Shown here: piece by piece, positions 26,744 through 36,007 of the stretch
How positions within the stretch are numbered: the first letter of the stretch is position 1
How the letters are laid out: each line of letters opens with the position of its first letter
Assembly (NCBI GenBank): GCA_024639005.1
Contig: JAHEJD010000154.1
Location: 1 to 64,000 of the forward strand
Length of the DNA stretch: 64,000 nt
DNA from: Chromatiaceae bacterium
GTDB lineage: Bacteria; Pseudomonadota; Gammaproteobacteria; Chromatiales; Chromatiaceae
Reading direction: 5' to 3'
The notes under the pieces: generated by a model
Seen by the model: only the letters and a program-made list of their open reading frames with translations
Told to the model about the DNA's origin: nothing
The model's database searches: none
Made by a program: the position numbers and the translations under genes

Positions 26744-27627
26744 GGCAGCTCCCGGTGCTTACAAACGACGCTGCGCCCCTGCGACTCGAAAAACTGCGCC
26801 AGCTCTTCGACCAGGAACACCGAGCGGTGTTGACCGCCGGTACAACCGATGGCGATAGTCAGGTAGCTGCGCCCCTCGCCCTCGAAGCAGGGTATCCAGT
26901 GCGACAGAAACTCGGCGATGTGGGTCAGCAGGCCGCGCACCTGAGGATCATTTCCGAGAAAATCGGCCACCAGCTTGTCCTTGCCGGTGTGTGGTCGCAG
27001 ATCGGCATGCCAATGTGGATTGGCTAGGCAGCGCGCATCGAAGACGAAATCGGCATGCCGCGGCACCCCGTGCTTGAAGCCAAAGGACTGCAACATAATC
27101 GACATCTCGCCGCTTTCACGTTCAGCAACCCGCGCCCGGATGATCTCGCGCAGTTCATGCAGCGTAGTCCGCGTGGTATCGATTTTGAGGCGGGCCAGGT
27201 CGAGCAGCGGGTCGAGCATCTCACGTTCAAGCTGGATGGCCTGCTCGAGTGTCCGTCCCTGTTCGGTCAGCGGGTGGCGTCTACGGGTCTCGCTGAAGCG
27301 CTGGATCAGGATGTTGTCGTCGGCATCGAGAAACACCACCTCGCAATCCACGCCGTGGTCGCGCAGCCGCTTGATCATCCCCGGTAGCTGGTTGAGTTCG
27401 GCGCCCGGGTTGCGGGCGTCAATGCCGATGGCGGTCAGGCCGCGGGTCCTGGTCGGTTGTACCGTTATGTCGCGCACCAAGGCATCGAACAGACTGACCG
27501 GCAGGTTGTCGATGCAATAAAACCCAACATCTTCAAGTACATGCAGGGCTATGCTCTTGCCGGAGCCAGATAGCCCGGTGACCAGTACCACCCGCGGTGG
27601 CTCGGTATCGTTACTACGCTTGGACAT
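26740..27627 (-). CDS. rapZ: RNase adapter protein RapZ
   Basis: A 295-residue protein with a Walker A motif GLSGSGKS near the N-terminus and a C-terminal RNA-binding domain with IAIGCTGGQHRSVFLVEEL. In E. coli RapZ binds the sRNA GlmZ and guides RNase E to it, controlling glucosamine-6-phosphate synthase. Whether GlmZ exists here cannot be seen. It lies between hprK (83 bases upstream) and the mannose-type EIIA, in the conserved rpoN neighbourhood. Confidence 0.96.
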   Translation of the reverse strand: MSKRSNDTEPPRVVLVTGLSGSGKSIALHVLEDVGFYCIDNLPVSLFDALVRDITVQPTRTRGLTAIGIDARNPGAELNQLPGMIKRLRDHGVDCEVVFLDADDNILIQRFSETRRRHPLTEQGRTLEQAIQLEREMLDPLLDLARLKIDTTRTTLHELREIIRARVAERESGEMSIMLQSFGFKHGVPRHADFVFDARCLANPHWHADLRPHTGKDKLVADFLGNDPQVRGLLTHIAEFLSHWIPCFEGEGRSYLTIAIGCTGGQHRSVFLVEELAQFFESQGRSVVCKHRELP

Positions 27628-27710
27628 GGCTGCGGCGTTCGATCAGGCGATAATGACCTCCTCGAGACCACAAGTGTAGTGGTTAACGCGCGGCTTGACT
27701 GCCGGGCTGC

Positions 27711-28655
27711 TCAGTTTTGGTCCAGTATCGCCTGCTGTTGACGCTCGATGAGCACCTCGGCAGCATCGTAACCCTTCAGGCGCAGCAGGTGATTGCGTAC
27801 CGCGGACTCCACCAGTACGGCGAGATTACGGCCCGGCGCGACGGGTACGGTGACCTGCGGAATCGACACGCCAAGGACGTCACGATCGGCATGCGCGCCC
27901 GACAGCCGATCCATTCCGGAGATCTGCTCCGCTGACATGCGCTTTAGATTCACGATGAGACGCAGGTACTTGCTGCGCTTAATGGCGCTATCACCAAACA
28001 TCGCGCGAATGTTCAGGATCCCAAGGCCGCGGACCTCGAGGAACTCTCGCAATAGCGGCGGGCAGGTGCCGCTGATGATATCGGGTGCGATGCGGGTAAA
28101 CTCCGGCGCGTCATCTGCCACTAAGCGGCTGCCCCGGGTGATCAGATCCAGCGCCAGTTCGCTCTTGCCGACCGCGGGGTCGCCGGTCAACAAGACGCCC
28201 ATGCCCAGCACTTCCAGGAAGACGCCATGCAGAGTGGTCTTTTCTGACAGGAACAATGAGGCGTAATACTGCAGATTGTCCAGGACCTGACTGTCCGGCA
28301 GAGGCGAGCACATCAATGCGACGGCGGCATCATCCGCCATGCCGGGAAGCTCCGTTGGACACTCGACGTCATTGACCACGATGATCAACGCCGGCTCATC
28401 CTCGAGCAGTTGCTGCAGCGCCTGCCGGCGATTGCTTGGACGCAGACTGTCGAGGTACGCGAGTTCGGCAGGGCCGATCACCTGAACCCGGTTTGGATGT
28501 ATGTAGTTTAGCGGCCCGGCGATGATGCCGGTGCTGATATCGTTGTCGGCCGCCAGCAGCTTCCGGTCAGCGCCGGCTTGGCCGGCGATCCACGTAAGCT
28601 GAAGGCGTTCGTGCAGGGCCTCGTACAGGTCCCGAACGCGGATCCTATGAGGCAT
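27711..28655 (-). CDS. hprK: HPr kinase/phosphorylase
   Basis: A 314-residue bifunctional enzyme that phosphorylates and dephosphorylates the regulatory Ser of HPr. The P-loop is LTGDPAVGKSELALDLI and the HprK signature appears around EVRGLGILNIRAMFG. The N-terminal DRTGG-like region is also present. The start overlaps ptsN by 11 bases. HprK is absent from enteric bacteria but common in other Gammaproteobacteria and Betaproteobacteria in this location, where it pairs with a PTS that lacks sugar permeases. Confidence 0.96.
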   Translation of the reverse strand: MPHRIRVRDLYEALHERLQLTWIAGQAGADRKLLAADNDISTGIIAGPLNYIHPNRVQVIGPAELAYLDSLRPSNRRQALQQLLEDEPALIIVVNDVECPTELPGMADDAAVALMCSPLPDSQVLDNLQYYASLFLSEKTTLHGVFLEVLGMGVLLTGDPAVGKSELALDLITRGSRLVADDAPEFTRIAPDIISGTCPPLLREFLEVRGLGILNIRAMFGDSAIKRSKYLRLIVNLKRMSAEQISGMDRLSGAHADRDVLGVSIPQVTVPVAPGRNLAVLVESAVRNHLLRLKGYDAAEVLIERQQQAILDQN

Positions 28656-29109
28656 GGAGGGCGGTGTTGCCGGTCAGGATCGCCAGCGCCTCGCCACCGT
28701 CCGCCTCGCGCAGCCGCTGGCGAAGGTCTGCTTCATTGAACATGCTCGCCAGCCGGGCGAGCAGCTGTAGGTGTTCCTCAGTGGCTTCTTCGGGCACCAG
28801 CAGCGCAAACACCAGATCGACCGGTTGACCGTCGAGGGCATCGAAGTCGACTGCCGCGGACAGGCGCAGAAAGGCACCGCGACTGTCGCTGATGCCGGGC
28901 ATGCGGGCGTGTGGCAGCGCCACGCCGCCCGCAAGCCCGGTACTACCCAGACGCTCGCGCTCCAGCAGGCGCTCGAAGACCTGTTCGGCGCCGGATTCCT
29001 CGTCACTGCCGGCGAGCAGTCGCGCGGCACTCTCCAGCACACGTTTCTTGCTGGACGCGGGGTCGGCCACGCTGATGCTGCCGGATTCGAGGATGCCTGC
29101 GGGTAGCAT
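28645..29109 (-). CDS. ptsN: PTS nitrogen-regulatory EIIA (EIIA-Ntr)
   Basis: A 154-residue EIIA of the fructose fold with the phosphohistidine in GGVALPHARMPG. EIIA-Ntr proteins regulate potassium transport, stress responses and sigma-54-linked metabolism by protein contacts that depend on phosphorylation. It sits 14 bases after hpf and overlaps hprK. Its phosphate source in this organism is presumably the ptsI-ptsH pair of the same cluster. Confidence 0.95.
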   Translation of the reverse strand: MLPAGILESGSISVADPASSKKRVLESAARLLAGSDEESGAEQVFERLLERERLGSTGLAGGVALPHARMPGISDSRGAFLRLSAAVDFDALDGQPVDLVFALLVPEEATEEHLQLLARLASMFNEADLRQRLREADGGEALAILTGNTALHAS

Positions 29110-29123
29110 GGGGGGCGAATGTC

Positions 29124-29450
29124 TCAGCCAGCGGATTCGAGCGACTCTCTGTGGCCGTTGCCGCGGTGGCTTTTTAGCTTTTCCTTGTGGCGAAGGACCT
29201 GGCGATCGAGTTTGTCGATCAGCGCATCGATGGCCGCATACATGTCAGCGTGCACTGCATCTGCGAAAACATCGGCTCCGGCCGCGTGCACTGTGGCCTC
29301 CGCTTTTTGATTGAGCTTTTCCACACTGAGGATGACATGCACATTGGTGACGTGATCGAAGTGACGTTCGAGGCGCGCGATCTTTTCGTCAACATAGGCC
29401 CGAAGCGGGTCGGTGATGTCGACATGGTGACCGGTCAGGTTCACTTGCAT
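29124..29450 (-). CDS. hpf: Ribosome hibernation-promoting factor, short form
   Basis: A 108-residue protein of the HPF/YfiA family, starting MQVNLTGHHVDITDPLRAYV. It lacks the C-terminal dimerisation domain of long HPF, so in combination with RMF it would form 100S ribosomes. It is encoded 27 bases downstream of rpoN, the classical position. The C-terminal tail is basic (HKEKLKSHRG). Confidence 0.95.
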   Translation of the reverse strand: MQVNLTGHHVDITDPLRAYVDEKIARLERHFDHVTNVHVILSVEKLNQKAEATVHAAGADVFADAVHADMYAAIDALIDKLDRQVLRHKEKLKSHRGNGHRESLESAG

Positions 29451-29477
29451 GGTTTTTCTCCTTGCGTTTGAGCGCTT

Positions 29478-30968
29478 CTAGGCCAAGCGCTTGCGTTCGT
29501 TCGACGGCGGGATCGCCATCGATTCACGATACTTGGCGACGGTCCTGCGCGCCACGTTTATGCCCTGATCTGCCAGTATGGACGCGATTTTGTTGTCAGA
29601 CAGGGGTTTGTTCGGTTTTTCCGCGCCGATCAGTTTCTTGATCAATGCGCGAATCGCTGTCGCGGAGGCTTCACCACCGCTGGCCGTGCTGACGTGGCTG
29701 GAAAAGAAATACTTGAACTCGAAGGTGCCGCGCGGGGTATACATGTACTTTTGCGTGGTCACACGGGAAATAGTCGATTCATGCATCTCCAGCGCCTCAG
29801 CGATATCCCGCAATACCAGCGGTTTCATCGCCTCTTCTCCATACTCGAAGAAATTGCGCTGAAAGTCGACTATCCGGGACGCGACCCGCAACAGGGTATC
29901 GTTGCGACTCTGCAGGCTCTTGATGAACCATCGCGCCTCCTGCAGGTGATTCTTCAGGGTCACGTTGTCCGCGCTATTGTCGGCGCGCCGGATCATGCCG
30001 GCATACTCTGAGTTGACCCGTAATCGGGGGGCGGCTTCGGGATTCAGCTCGACGCGCCATTGATTGTTGCGCTTGTAGACAAACACGTCCGGCTCGATGT
30101 AACTCGTGGTCTGGCTGGCGATACTGGTGCCAGGGCGTGGATTAAGCGAACGAATCAGATGAATCACCGCCATCAGATCATCGCTGTCCAGCTTAAGCCT
30201 GCGTCGCATCTGCGTCTCGTCCTGGCTCGCGAGCAGGTCGAAGTTGTCTTCGACCAGTTCTATCGCCGCAGTGCGCCAGTCTAATTCCTCCGGCAGCTGG
30301 CGCAATTGGATAAGCAGGCACTCGCGCAGATCGCGTGCGGCGACCCCAGGTGGGTCGAATGCCTGCACCCGATGCAGCACTGCTTCGACTTCCTCGATCT
30401 CGATTTCGGGGTCGTCCATGCTAACGACGATGTCTTCCAGCAACGTCGTCAGGTAGCCGTCGTCGCTGACACCGTCGAGGATCGCCTCGGCGATTGCCAG
30501 GTCACTCGGGCTGAACGGGGTGAGCTGCATCTGCCAGACCAGATGATCACGCAGCGTCTCGCCGGTGCTTTGCTGATTGAGAAAGTCGTGTCCATCATCG
30601 CCGCCGGCCGGTCCCGCACCGCTGGCCGGCATCACGCTGTCATAGATGTCGTCCCAGACGGTATCGACCGGTAGTTCGTTCGGTATGCTGTCCGCCTCGA
30701 TCTTGATCTCGGTCTCGTTATTGGGGTCGTTGACTGCCTGCTCAGATGCGGTGCTGTTCGGTTGTTCGTCCGACCCCCCCTTGTCGCTCGCGTCCTCTTC
30801 ACGCCGGGAACCCTCTTCCTCGGTCTCCAACATTAAATTAGAGTCTAGCGCCTCCTGGATCTCTTGTTTCAGGTCGAGCGTCGACAGCTGCAGCAGCTTG
30901 ATTGCCTGCTGCAGCTGGGGCGTCATTGTCAGGTGTTGGCCCAGTCGAAGCTGGATCGTGGGCTTCAT
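29478..30968 (-). CDS. rpoN: RNA polymerase sigma-54 factor
   Basis: A 496-residue sigma-54. Region I is Gln/Leu-rich ([20 protein letters not shown]), region II is acidic and variable (about residues 50-115), a core-binding and helix-turn-helix region follows, and the RpoN box is [10 protein letters not shown] near the C-terminus. It requires AAA+ activators at -24/-12 promoters. It lies between lptB and hpf; the 150-base gap before it, after the lptB stop, probably carries its own promoter. Confidence 0.97.
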   Translation of the reverse strand: MKPTIQLRLGQHLTMTPQLQQAIKLLQLSTLDLKQEIQEALDSNLMLETEEEGSRREEDASDKGGSDEQPNSTASEQAVNDPNNETEIKIEADSIPNELPVDTVWDDIYDSVMPASGAGPAGGDDGHDFLNQQSTGETLRDHLVWQMQLTPFSPSDLAIAEAILDGVSDDGYLTTLLEDIVVSMDDPEIEIEEVEAVLHRVQAFDPPGVAARDLRECLLIQLRQLPEELDWRTAAIELVEDNFDLLASQDETQMRRRLKLDSDDLMAVIHLIRSLNPRPGTSIASQTTSYIEPDVFVYKRNNQWRVELNPEAAPRLRVNSEYAGMIRRADNSADNVTLKNHLQEARWFIKSLQSRNDTLLRVASRIVDFQRNFFEYGEEAMKPLVLRDIAEALEMHESTISRVTTQKYMYTPRGTFEFKYFFSSHVSTASGGEASATAIRALIKKLIGAEKPNKPLSDNKIASILADQGINVARRTVAKYRESMAIPPSNERKRLA

Positions 30969-31118
30969 GCGGTTACTTCTGGTACGAAAATTGTTTAAGT
31001 TTCCCTTGGACCCATTCTAGCGCAACTGAGACGGGTTCAAGAGAGACAGATGGTTATCTGTGTCGACCCCGTTCATACGCCTAGGCCAGCTCGCCCGACG
31101 CGGTCACCAAAATGCGCC

Positions 31119-31844
31119 TCAGAGTCGAAAGTGTTCGCCGAGATAGACCGCGCGGACGTCCGGGTTGGCGAGGATTTCCTCTGGCGACCCGAGGGCCAGT
31201 ACTGCGCCCTCATTGATGATGTAGGCCCGCGCGCAGATCCCGAGCGTCTCGCGAACGTTATGATCGGTGATGAGAACGCCGATCCCACGCTCGGCCAGTT
31301 GCGTGACGATACGCTGAATATCGACGACCGATATGGGGTCGATCCCGGCAAAGGGCTCATCGAGCAGGATGAATCGGGGTTGGGCGGCCAGTGCGCGGGC
31401 GATCTCCAGGCGCCGGCGTTCGCCCCCGGACAGGCTGATTGCCTGATTATCGCGCAGATGCCGGATGCCGAACTCATGCAGCAGTTCATCACAAAGGTTG
31501 TTGCGTTGCGCACGATCCATACCACGGCGCGTCTCCAGGATGGCGAGGACGTTCTGTGCCACGGTAAGACGCCGGAACACGGACGGCTCCTGCGCCAAAT
31601 AGCCCAAGCCGAGCCTGGCCCTGGCGTGCATCGCCTTATCGGTCACATCTTGGTCGCCGAGCAGCACGCGGCCCTTATCGGCGGGCACCAGACCGGCGAT
31701 GATGTAGAAGCTCGTGGTCTTACCTGCGCCGTTGGGTCCCAGCAGACCAACGACCTCGCCCTCGTTGAGATGCAGCGAGATTCCATTGACTACGGTGCGT
31801 CCACGATAGCTTTTGACCAGGTCTTCGGCGGCAAGGTGCATCAT
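31119..31844 (-). CDS. lptB: LPS export ABC transporter ATP-binding protein LptB
   Basis: A 241-residue ATPase, the exact usual LptB length. Walker A is [11 protein letters not shown], the signature is [15 protein letters not shown] and Walker B is [13 protein letters not shown]. It powers lipopolysaccharide extraction from the inner membrane with LptFG. The ATG at 31844 (MM doublet) was chosen; an upstream in-frame start at 31883 would overlap lptA and add 13 residues without similarity. It follows lptA and precedes rpoN. Confidence 0.97.
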   Translation of the reverse strand: MMHLAAEDLVKSYRGRTVVNGISLHLNEGEVVGLLGPNGAGKTTSFYIIAGLVPADKGRVLLGDQDVTDKAMHARARLGLGYLAQEPSVFRRLTVAQNVLAILETRRGMDRAQRNNLCDELLHEFGIRHLRDNQAISLSGGERRRLEIARALAAQPRFILLDEPFAGIDPISVVDIQRIVTQLAERGIGVLITDHNVRETLGICARAYIINEGAVLALGSPEEILANPDVRAVYLGEHFRL

Positions 31845-31863
31845 CGTGGGCAGCAGGGTTGGG

Positions 31864-32346
31864 CTATTTGCCGGGCGCCTCAATCGAGATACGGACGCGC
31901 TGTTTGCCTGCGGCGGCGGCCCCGGCCTTGACTATCGATCGCACGCGGTCGTAGACGATGCGGTCGCTGCGCATGCGGTCTTCACCCTTCACCAACAGGG
32001 CATCGCCGTCCATCGTGAGATTCTCGCTGTCGACTTCGTACTCGACGTGACGCGCCTCTCCCTCCACCGGCCCCTCGGCGGCCTGCTGTTTGAACTTCAC
32101 CGGGCGGCCCTCGGCGACTACTCTGGTGGTCTTGCGGTCGACTTGGTAGACGGTGACGACGTCGGCGCGCAGATGCATGCTGCCCTGGCGCAGGTCGACA
32201 TCGCCCTTGTAGATGCTCACGCCCTTGGCCTCGTCGATGTCAACGCTGTCGGCCACCAACTCGATCGGCTGCTCCTTGTCCGACTCCAACGCCCGGGTGG
32301 GCGGTCCGACCAGCAGCAGGGCGATCAGAAGACTAACGCGGAACAT
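31864..32346 (-). CDS. lptA: LPS transport periplasmic protein LptA
   Basis: A 160-residue protein with a short signal peptide (residues about 1-19, cleavage near TRALE) and the OstA/LptA beta-jellyroll repeat starting [20 protein letters not shown]. LptA oligomers form the periplasmic bridge that carries LPS from LptC to LptD. Its start overlaps the end of lptC by 14 bases. Confidence 0.94.
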   Translation of the reverse strand: MFRVSLLIALLLVGPPTRALESDKEQPIELVADSVDIDEAKGVSIYKGDVDLRQGSMHLRADVVTVYQVDRKTTRVVAEGRPVKFKQQAAEGPVEGEARHVEYEVDSENLTMDGDALLVKGEDRMRSDRIVYDRVRSIVKAGAAAAGKQRVRISIEAPGK

Positions 32347-32899
32347 AATGGCCTTTCACCTGCGAGAGAAGTTGGATGCGTGAGGGCGGACGAAACCAAG
32401 CCTGCATGCCTACCGCATTCAAGCGATCCGCGTTGCTCACTACCCTAACCTTTTCATCGGTTTCCGCATAGTCTTCGCGGGGCTTAACACGCAGTTCGCG
32501 GGTTTGCATACGAATCGGGCGGGTGGTGCCGCCGCCGGCGCGCTCGATCAGCACCTCGCCCTTGAGCAGAAGCAGACTGCCGTCGGCGGACATCCGGGCC
32601 CGTTCGGCGTCGACCTCCCACGGTGGTCCATCTGCCTGATACACCGTCAGATGGGGCTGTTCCAGTTCGGTGGTTTCGTCGCTGCTGAAATGGCGCAACC
32701 TCTGCGCACGCAGACGATGGGCGGGTACACCGGCTGGCGTCATGCGTGTCACGTCTAGTCCGACGACGTAGTAGTCGACGGTCCGTTGCGCACCCGTCAC
32801 GGGGGCTGGATCATCCGGCTGGTTATGCTGCAATAGCCACCAACTGAGCGCTGCCGCGCAAACCAGCAGAACGGCCAGCAGCTGCCGATAATAGGCCAT
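32333..32899 (-). CDS. lptC: LPS export protein LptC
   Basis: A 188-residue bitopic inner-membrane protein with one N-terminal membrane helix (MAYYRQLLAVLLVCAAALSW) and a periplasmic LptA-like jellyroll. It receives LPS from LptBFG and passes it to LptA. The ATG at 32899 places the helix at the start and lies two bases before the kdsC stop; a longer frame upstream overlaps kdsC and is not supported. Confidence 0.93.
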   Translation of the reverse strand: MAYYRQLLAVLLVCAAALSWWLLQHNQPDDPAPVTGAQRTVDYYVVGLDVTRMTPAGVPAHRLRAQRLRHFSSDETTELEQPHLTVYQADGPPWEVDAERARMSADGSLLLLKGEVLIERAGGGTTRPIRMQTRELRVKPREDYAETDEKVRVVSNADRLNAVGMQAWFRPPSRIQLLSQVKGHYVPR

Positions 32900-32901
32900 C
32901 C

Positions 32902-33447
32902 CTAATCCAGATAGGCCTGCATGGCCCCGCGCAGGGTTCCTTGCGCATCCATGAGCATTTCGCACACCTCGCGCGCTGCGCCACGGCCACCGCCGCTCGG
33001 TGTGACCCAGTGTGCGTGCTGCTTGGTCAGCCGATGGGCATCCTGCACGGCGATCGCCAGCCCCACCCGGGTCATCACCGGCAGGTCCACTACGTCGTCA
33101 CCGACGTAGGCGATCTGCTCGTCACCCAAACCGGTGGCCTGTTTGACTTCCATGTAGGCCGGCAGCTTGTCGCGCCTGCCCTGGTAAACATGCTGGACGC
33201 CCAGGCTCTGCATGCGGATGCGGACCACATCCGAGGAGCGCCCGGTGATGATGGCGATCTGCACGCCGGAATTCTGCAGCATGACCATGCCGTGGCCGTC
33301 CTTGGAGTGAAAGGCCTTGTACTCCTGGCCGTCGTCACCGATGTAGAGGCTGCCGTCGGTCAATACCCCATCCACGTCGAACACGACAAGATGAATCGCG
33401 GCGGCTTTGGTCTGAATGTCTTGCATTGGTTCTCTCCGTTCGGTCAT
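32902..33447 (-). CDS. kdsC: 3-deoxy-D-manno-octulosonate 8-phosphate phosphatase
   Basis: A 181-residue HAD-family phosphatase with the nucleophile motif VVFDVDGVLTDG and downstream IITGRSS and YVGDDVVDLPVM motifs, converting Kdo-8-phosphate to Kdo. The ATG at 33447 overlaps the kdsD stop (ATGA). An ATG at 33426 with GGAGAG just upstream is an equally good start and would give 174 residues. It lies in kdsD-kdsC-lptC-lptA-lptB, which joins Kdo synthesis to LPS transport. Confidence 0.96.
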   Translation of the reverse strand: MTERREPMQDIQTKAAAIHLVVFDVDGVLTDGSLYIGDDGQEYKAFHSKDGHGMVMLQNSGVQIAIITGRSSDVVRIRMQSLGVQHVYQGRRDKLPAYMEVKQATGLGDEQIAYVGDDVVDLPVMTRVGLAIAVQDAHRLTKQHAHWVTPSGGGRGAAREVCEMLMDAQGTLRGAMQAYLD

Positions 33448-34421
33448 ACGACGCCGGCGCGCAGCAGATCGTGCATGTTGAGCGCGCCGCACAGGCGCGA
33501 ATCGCGGTCGACCACCAACAACGCATTGATTTTCATCTCCTCCATCACGTTCAGCGCCTCGGCTGCGAGCCGGTCGGGTTCGATGCGCCTGCCGCCGCGC
33601 GTCATTACCTCTGTCACGGTGGCCTGACGGATATCCGTACCGCCGTCGAGGCAGCGTCGCAGATCGCCGTCGGTGAAGATTCCGACCGGGCGCCCGTCAC
33701 TGTCCACTATCGCGGTCATGCCCAGACCTTTAGCCGTCATCTCCATCAGGGCATCGCGCAGCGCGGCGTCCTGCCGGACCACGGGCATCTGGTCTCCGGT
33801 GTGCATAATGTCGTGGACATGCAACAACAGACGGCGCCCTAGGCTGCCGCCCGGATGCGACAGGGCGAAATCTTCAGCCGTAAAGCCGCGCGCCTCCAGC
33901 AGCGCAATCGCCAGCGCATCGCCCATCACCAGCGCGGCGGTCGTGCTGGCGGTCGGCGCGAGATCCAGCGGACAGGCCTCTTTGGCGACGCCGACATCGA
34001 GATTGACATCGGCCTCGCGCGCCAGGGTCGATTCGGCCTTGCCCGTCATGCTGATCAGCGGTGCGCCCATGCGCTTGATCAGCGGTAAGATGGTGACGAT
34101 CTCGTGGGTCTCGCCGGAGTTTGACAGCGCCAGGACGACGTCGCCTGCTGTGATCATGCCGAGATCGCCGTGGCTGGCCTCGCCAGGGTGGACAAACAAG
34201 GCTGGGCTGCCGGTGCTTGCCAGCGTGGCCGCAATCTTGCTTCCGATATGGCCGGACTTGCCCATGCCGATGACGACGACACGACCCTTACAGCCCAGGA
34301 TGTGCTGACAGGCCGTCACGAATTCATGGTCAATGCGCGATGCGAGCGCCTGGACTGCCTCGGCTTCGATGCCTATGACGCTCCGGCCCGATTCACAGAG
34401 TTGCGCCGCACTGGGGGTCAT
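33444..34421 (-). CDS. kdsD: D-arabinose 5-phosphate isomerase
   Basis: A 325-residue enzyme making arabinose 5-phosphate for Kdo. The N-terminal SIS domain has VVVIGMGKSGHIGSKIAATL and ALSNSGETHEI, and two CBS domains follow (VDSDGRPVGIFTDGDLRRCL and the C-terminal LCGALNMHDLLRAGVV). The ATG at 34421 has AAGGAG upstream; the frame extends much further but without homology. It is first of the Kdo/LPS run leading to rpoN. Confidence 0.96.
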   Translation of the reverse strand: MTPSAAQLCESGRSVIGIEAEAVQALASRIDHEFVTACQHILGCKGRVVVIGMGKSGHIGSKIAATLASTGSPALFVHPGEASHGDLGMITAGDVVLALSNSGETHEIVTILPLIKRMGAPLISMTGKAESTLAREADVNLDVGVAKEACPLDLAPTASTTAALVMGDALAIALLEARGFTAEDFALSHPGGSLGRRLLLHVHDIMHTGDQMPVVRQDAALRDALMEMTAKGLGMTAIVDSDGRPVGIFTDGDLRRCLDGGTDIRQATVTEVMTRGGRRIEPDRLAAEALNVMEEMKINALLVVDRDSRLCGALNMHDLLRAGVV

Positions 34422-34673
34422 GGAGTGGTCTCCTTGCGTCAAATGGTCGGTGCGGCACGCCTCTGCAGGCAGTCCTTGGGCATTCGATAACGCAGTCCGG
34501 TAGATCCGCAGCGTGCGACCTCGGTGAAAAAAAGCGCCAGCGTCAGGCCCAGAAACAACAGAGGCAGGCAGAGGTCGAGATCGTGCCGTTTGCATTGTGG
34601 TCTCCCGACCCGAGAATTGTCGCGAATGCATGGCCCGCTGTCCAACGCCCAGGCTACCTTGATCCGCATGCCT

Positions 34674-34859
34674 TCAGTGGGCGCGGACCTTGATCTGGCC
34701 GCAACGCGCGCAGCGGTAGCGGGTGACCAGTTTGCCAAGTTGGACATCGAATACCGACTGCTTGTCCACCTGCCACTTGTGATGCCCGTTGCGACACAGT
34801 GTCTTGCCGCGGTGTCGGTCGCTCGCCTTGACGCGCCTGAAAGGTAGAATCTCGCCCAT
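34674..34859 (-). CDS. Small conserved Cys-rich (zinc-finger-like) protein
   Basis: A 61-residue basic protein, MGEILPFRRVKASDRHRGKT at the start, then a CRNGHHKW motif and a terminal CARCGQIKVRAH. One Cys plus His residues in the first half and CxxC in the second suggest a small zinc site. I recall similar short proteins in related genomes, but no function is known to me. An upstream extension of the frame runs through a repeat end and lacks coding character. It lies between kdsD and the solo repeat end at 34955, facing away from mlaF. Confidence 0.6.
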   Translation of the reverse strand: MGEILPFRRVKASDRHRGKTLCRNGHHKWQVDKQSVFDVQLGKLVTRYRCARCGQIKVRAH

Positions 34860-35185
34860 TGCGGTTTCCGGAGGTGGTTGCGGCTGTTGCGCAATATTAC
34901 CGTCTGCTGGGCAGCGGCGGCTGGCCGCAGCCAACAAGGCGGACAGGCTGCTGCCTAGCCTGGAAATCTCGCCAGATGTGCCAACGATTGCGATGCTGTC
35001 CTTGCGGTTGTCGACCGGACAGTCGCTCATCCGGGCAGTTTCGCGAAGTGTTTCCGCGGTTAGAGCGGTTTGACGGCCGCGACGCTTGACGCACCCTGCC
35101 TGGCTCCTCAGAATCATCGGCTCGCAGTCGATTACCGCCTGTTTATAAAAGCATTTTCATGAAATCACGCCGCCGCAGGGGAAAA
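34860..35185. other. Intergenic region between the small Cys protein and mlaF
   Basis: This 326-base stretch has no supported gene. It contains a solo end of the dispersed repeat family, CTAGCCTGGAAATCTCGCC, at 34955-34973 (one mismatch in 19 against copy 3) and a sigma-70-like promoter for the mla operon at 35086-35114. The segment between them, about 34975-35080, shows nothing recognisable. No matching right or left repeat end was found within 250 bases, so this is probably a decayed or truncated copy. Confidence 0.6.
35086..35114 (+). promoter_or_regulatory. Sigma-70-like promoter for the mla operon
   Basis: TTGACG (35086-35091, 5 of 6 to consensus), a 17-base spacer, then CAGAAT (35109-35114, 4 of 6). 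It lies about 70 bases upstream of the mlaF ATG. A second TTGACG lies at 35070. No operator was recognised. Confidence 0.45.
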
Positions 35186-36007
35186 ATGATCCGCCAACCA
35201 CGCGCTAAAGACACCTTGGTGCGGATCCGCGATCTGACCTTTCATCGCGGCACGCGCGCGATATTCGAAGGGGTCGACATCGAGATACCACGCGGTGCCG
35301 TGACGGCGATCATGGGACCGTCGGGGTCGGGCAAGACCACGCTCCTCAAGCTGATCGGTGGTCAGCTGACGCCGGATGCGGGCCGCATCGAGGTCGACGG
35401 ACAAGACGTACACGCCCTGTCGACGCGCGATCTCTATCGGCTGCGGATGCGCATGGGGATGTTGTTCCAGAGCGGGGCGCTGCTGACCGATCTGTCGGTT
35501 TTCGATAATGTCGCCTATCCGCTGCGCGAGCATACCCGACTGACGCCATCGATGATCCGCAAGCTGGTGCTGTTGAAGCTCGAGGCGGTCGGCCTGCGCG
35601 GCGCCCACCAGTTGATGCCGAGCGAGCTGTCGGGTGGTATGGCGCGCCGCGTCGCGTTGGCGCGCGCTATTGCGCTGGATCCGATGATGATCATGTACGA
35701 CGAGCCTTTCACCGGCCAGGATCCTATCTCCATGGGTGTGCTGGTACAGCTCATTCGTCGGCTCAACGACGCTGCACGCATCACCAGTGTGATCGTTTCC
35801 CACGACGTGGCGGAGACATCGCAGATTGCAGATCTCATCTATGTCATCTCGAACGGCCGGGTGATCGAGTCGGGACCGCCACAGACGCTGCACGACAGCG
35901 GCGGCGAATGGACGCGCCAATTCATGCAGGGGCTGGCCGATGGGCCAGTGCCATTCCATTATCCCGCGCCGGAGCTGGCACTCGACCTGTTTAGGAGGCT
36001 GGTTTGA
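35186..36007 (+). CDS. mlaF: Phospholipid ABC transporter ATP-binding protein MlaF
   Basis: A 273-residue ATPase of the inner-membrane MlaFEDB complex that moves phospholipids and keeps the outer membrane asymmetric. Walker A is GPSGSGKTTLLKLI, the signature SELSGGMARRVALARAI and Walker B IMYDEPFTGQDP. The ATG at 35186 has AGGGGAAAA directly upstream; an in-frame ATG at 35159 is less likely. The stop overlaps the mlaE ATG by one base. mlaA is not in the window. Confidence 0.96.
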   Translation: MIRQPRAKDTLVRIRDLTFHRGTRAIFEGVDIEIPRGAVTAIMGPSGSGKTTLLKLIGGQLTPDAGRIEVDGQDVHALSTRDLYRLRMRMGMLFQSGALLTDLSVFDNVAYPLREHTRLTPSMIRKLVLLKLEAVGLRGAHQLMPSELSGGMARRVALARAIALDPMMIMYDEPFTGQDPISMGVLVQLIRRLNDAARITSVIVSHDVAETSQIADLIYVISNGRVIESGPPQTLHDSGGEWTRQFMQGLADGPVPFHYPAPELALDLFRRLV

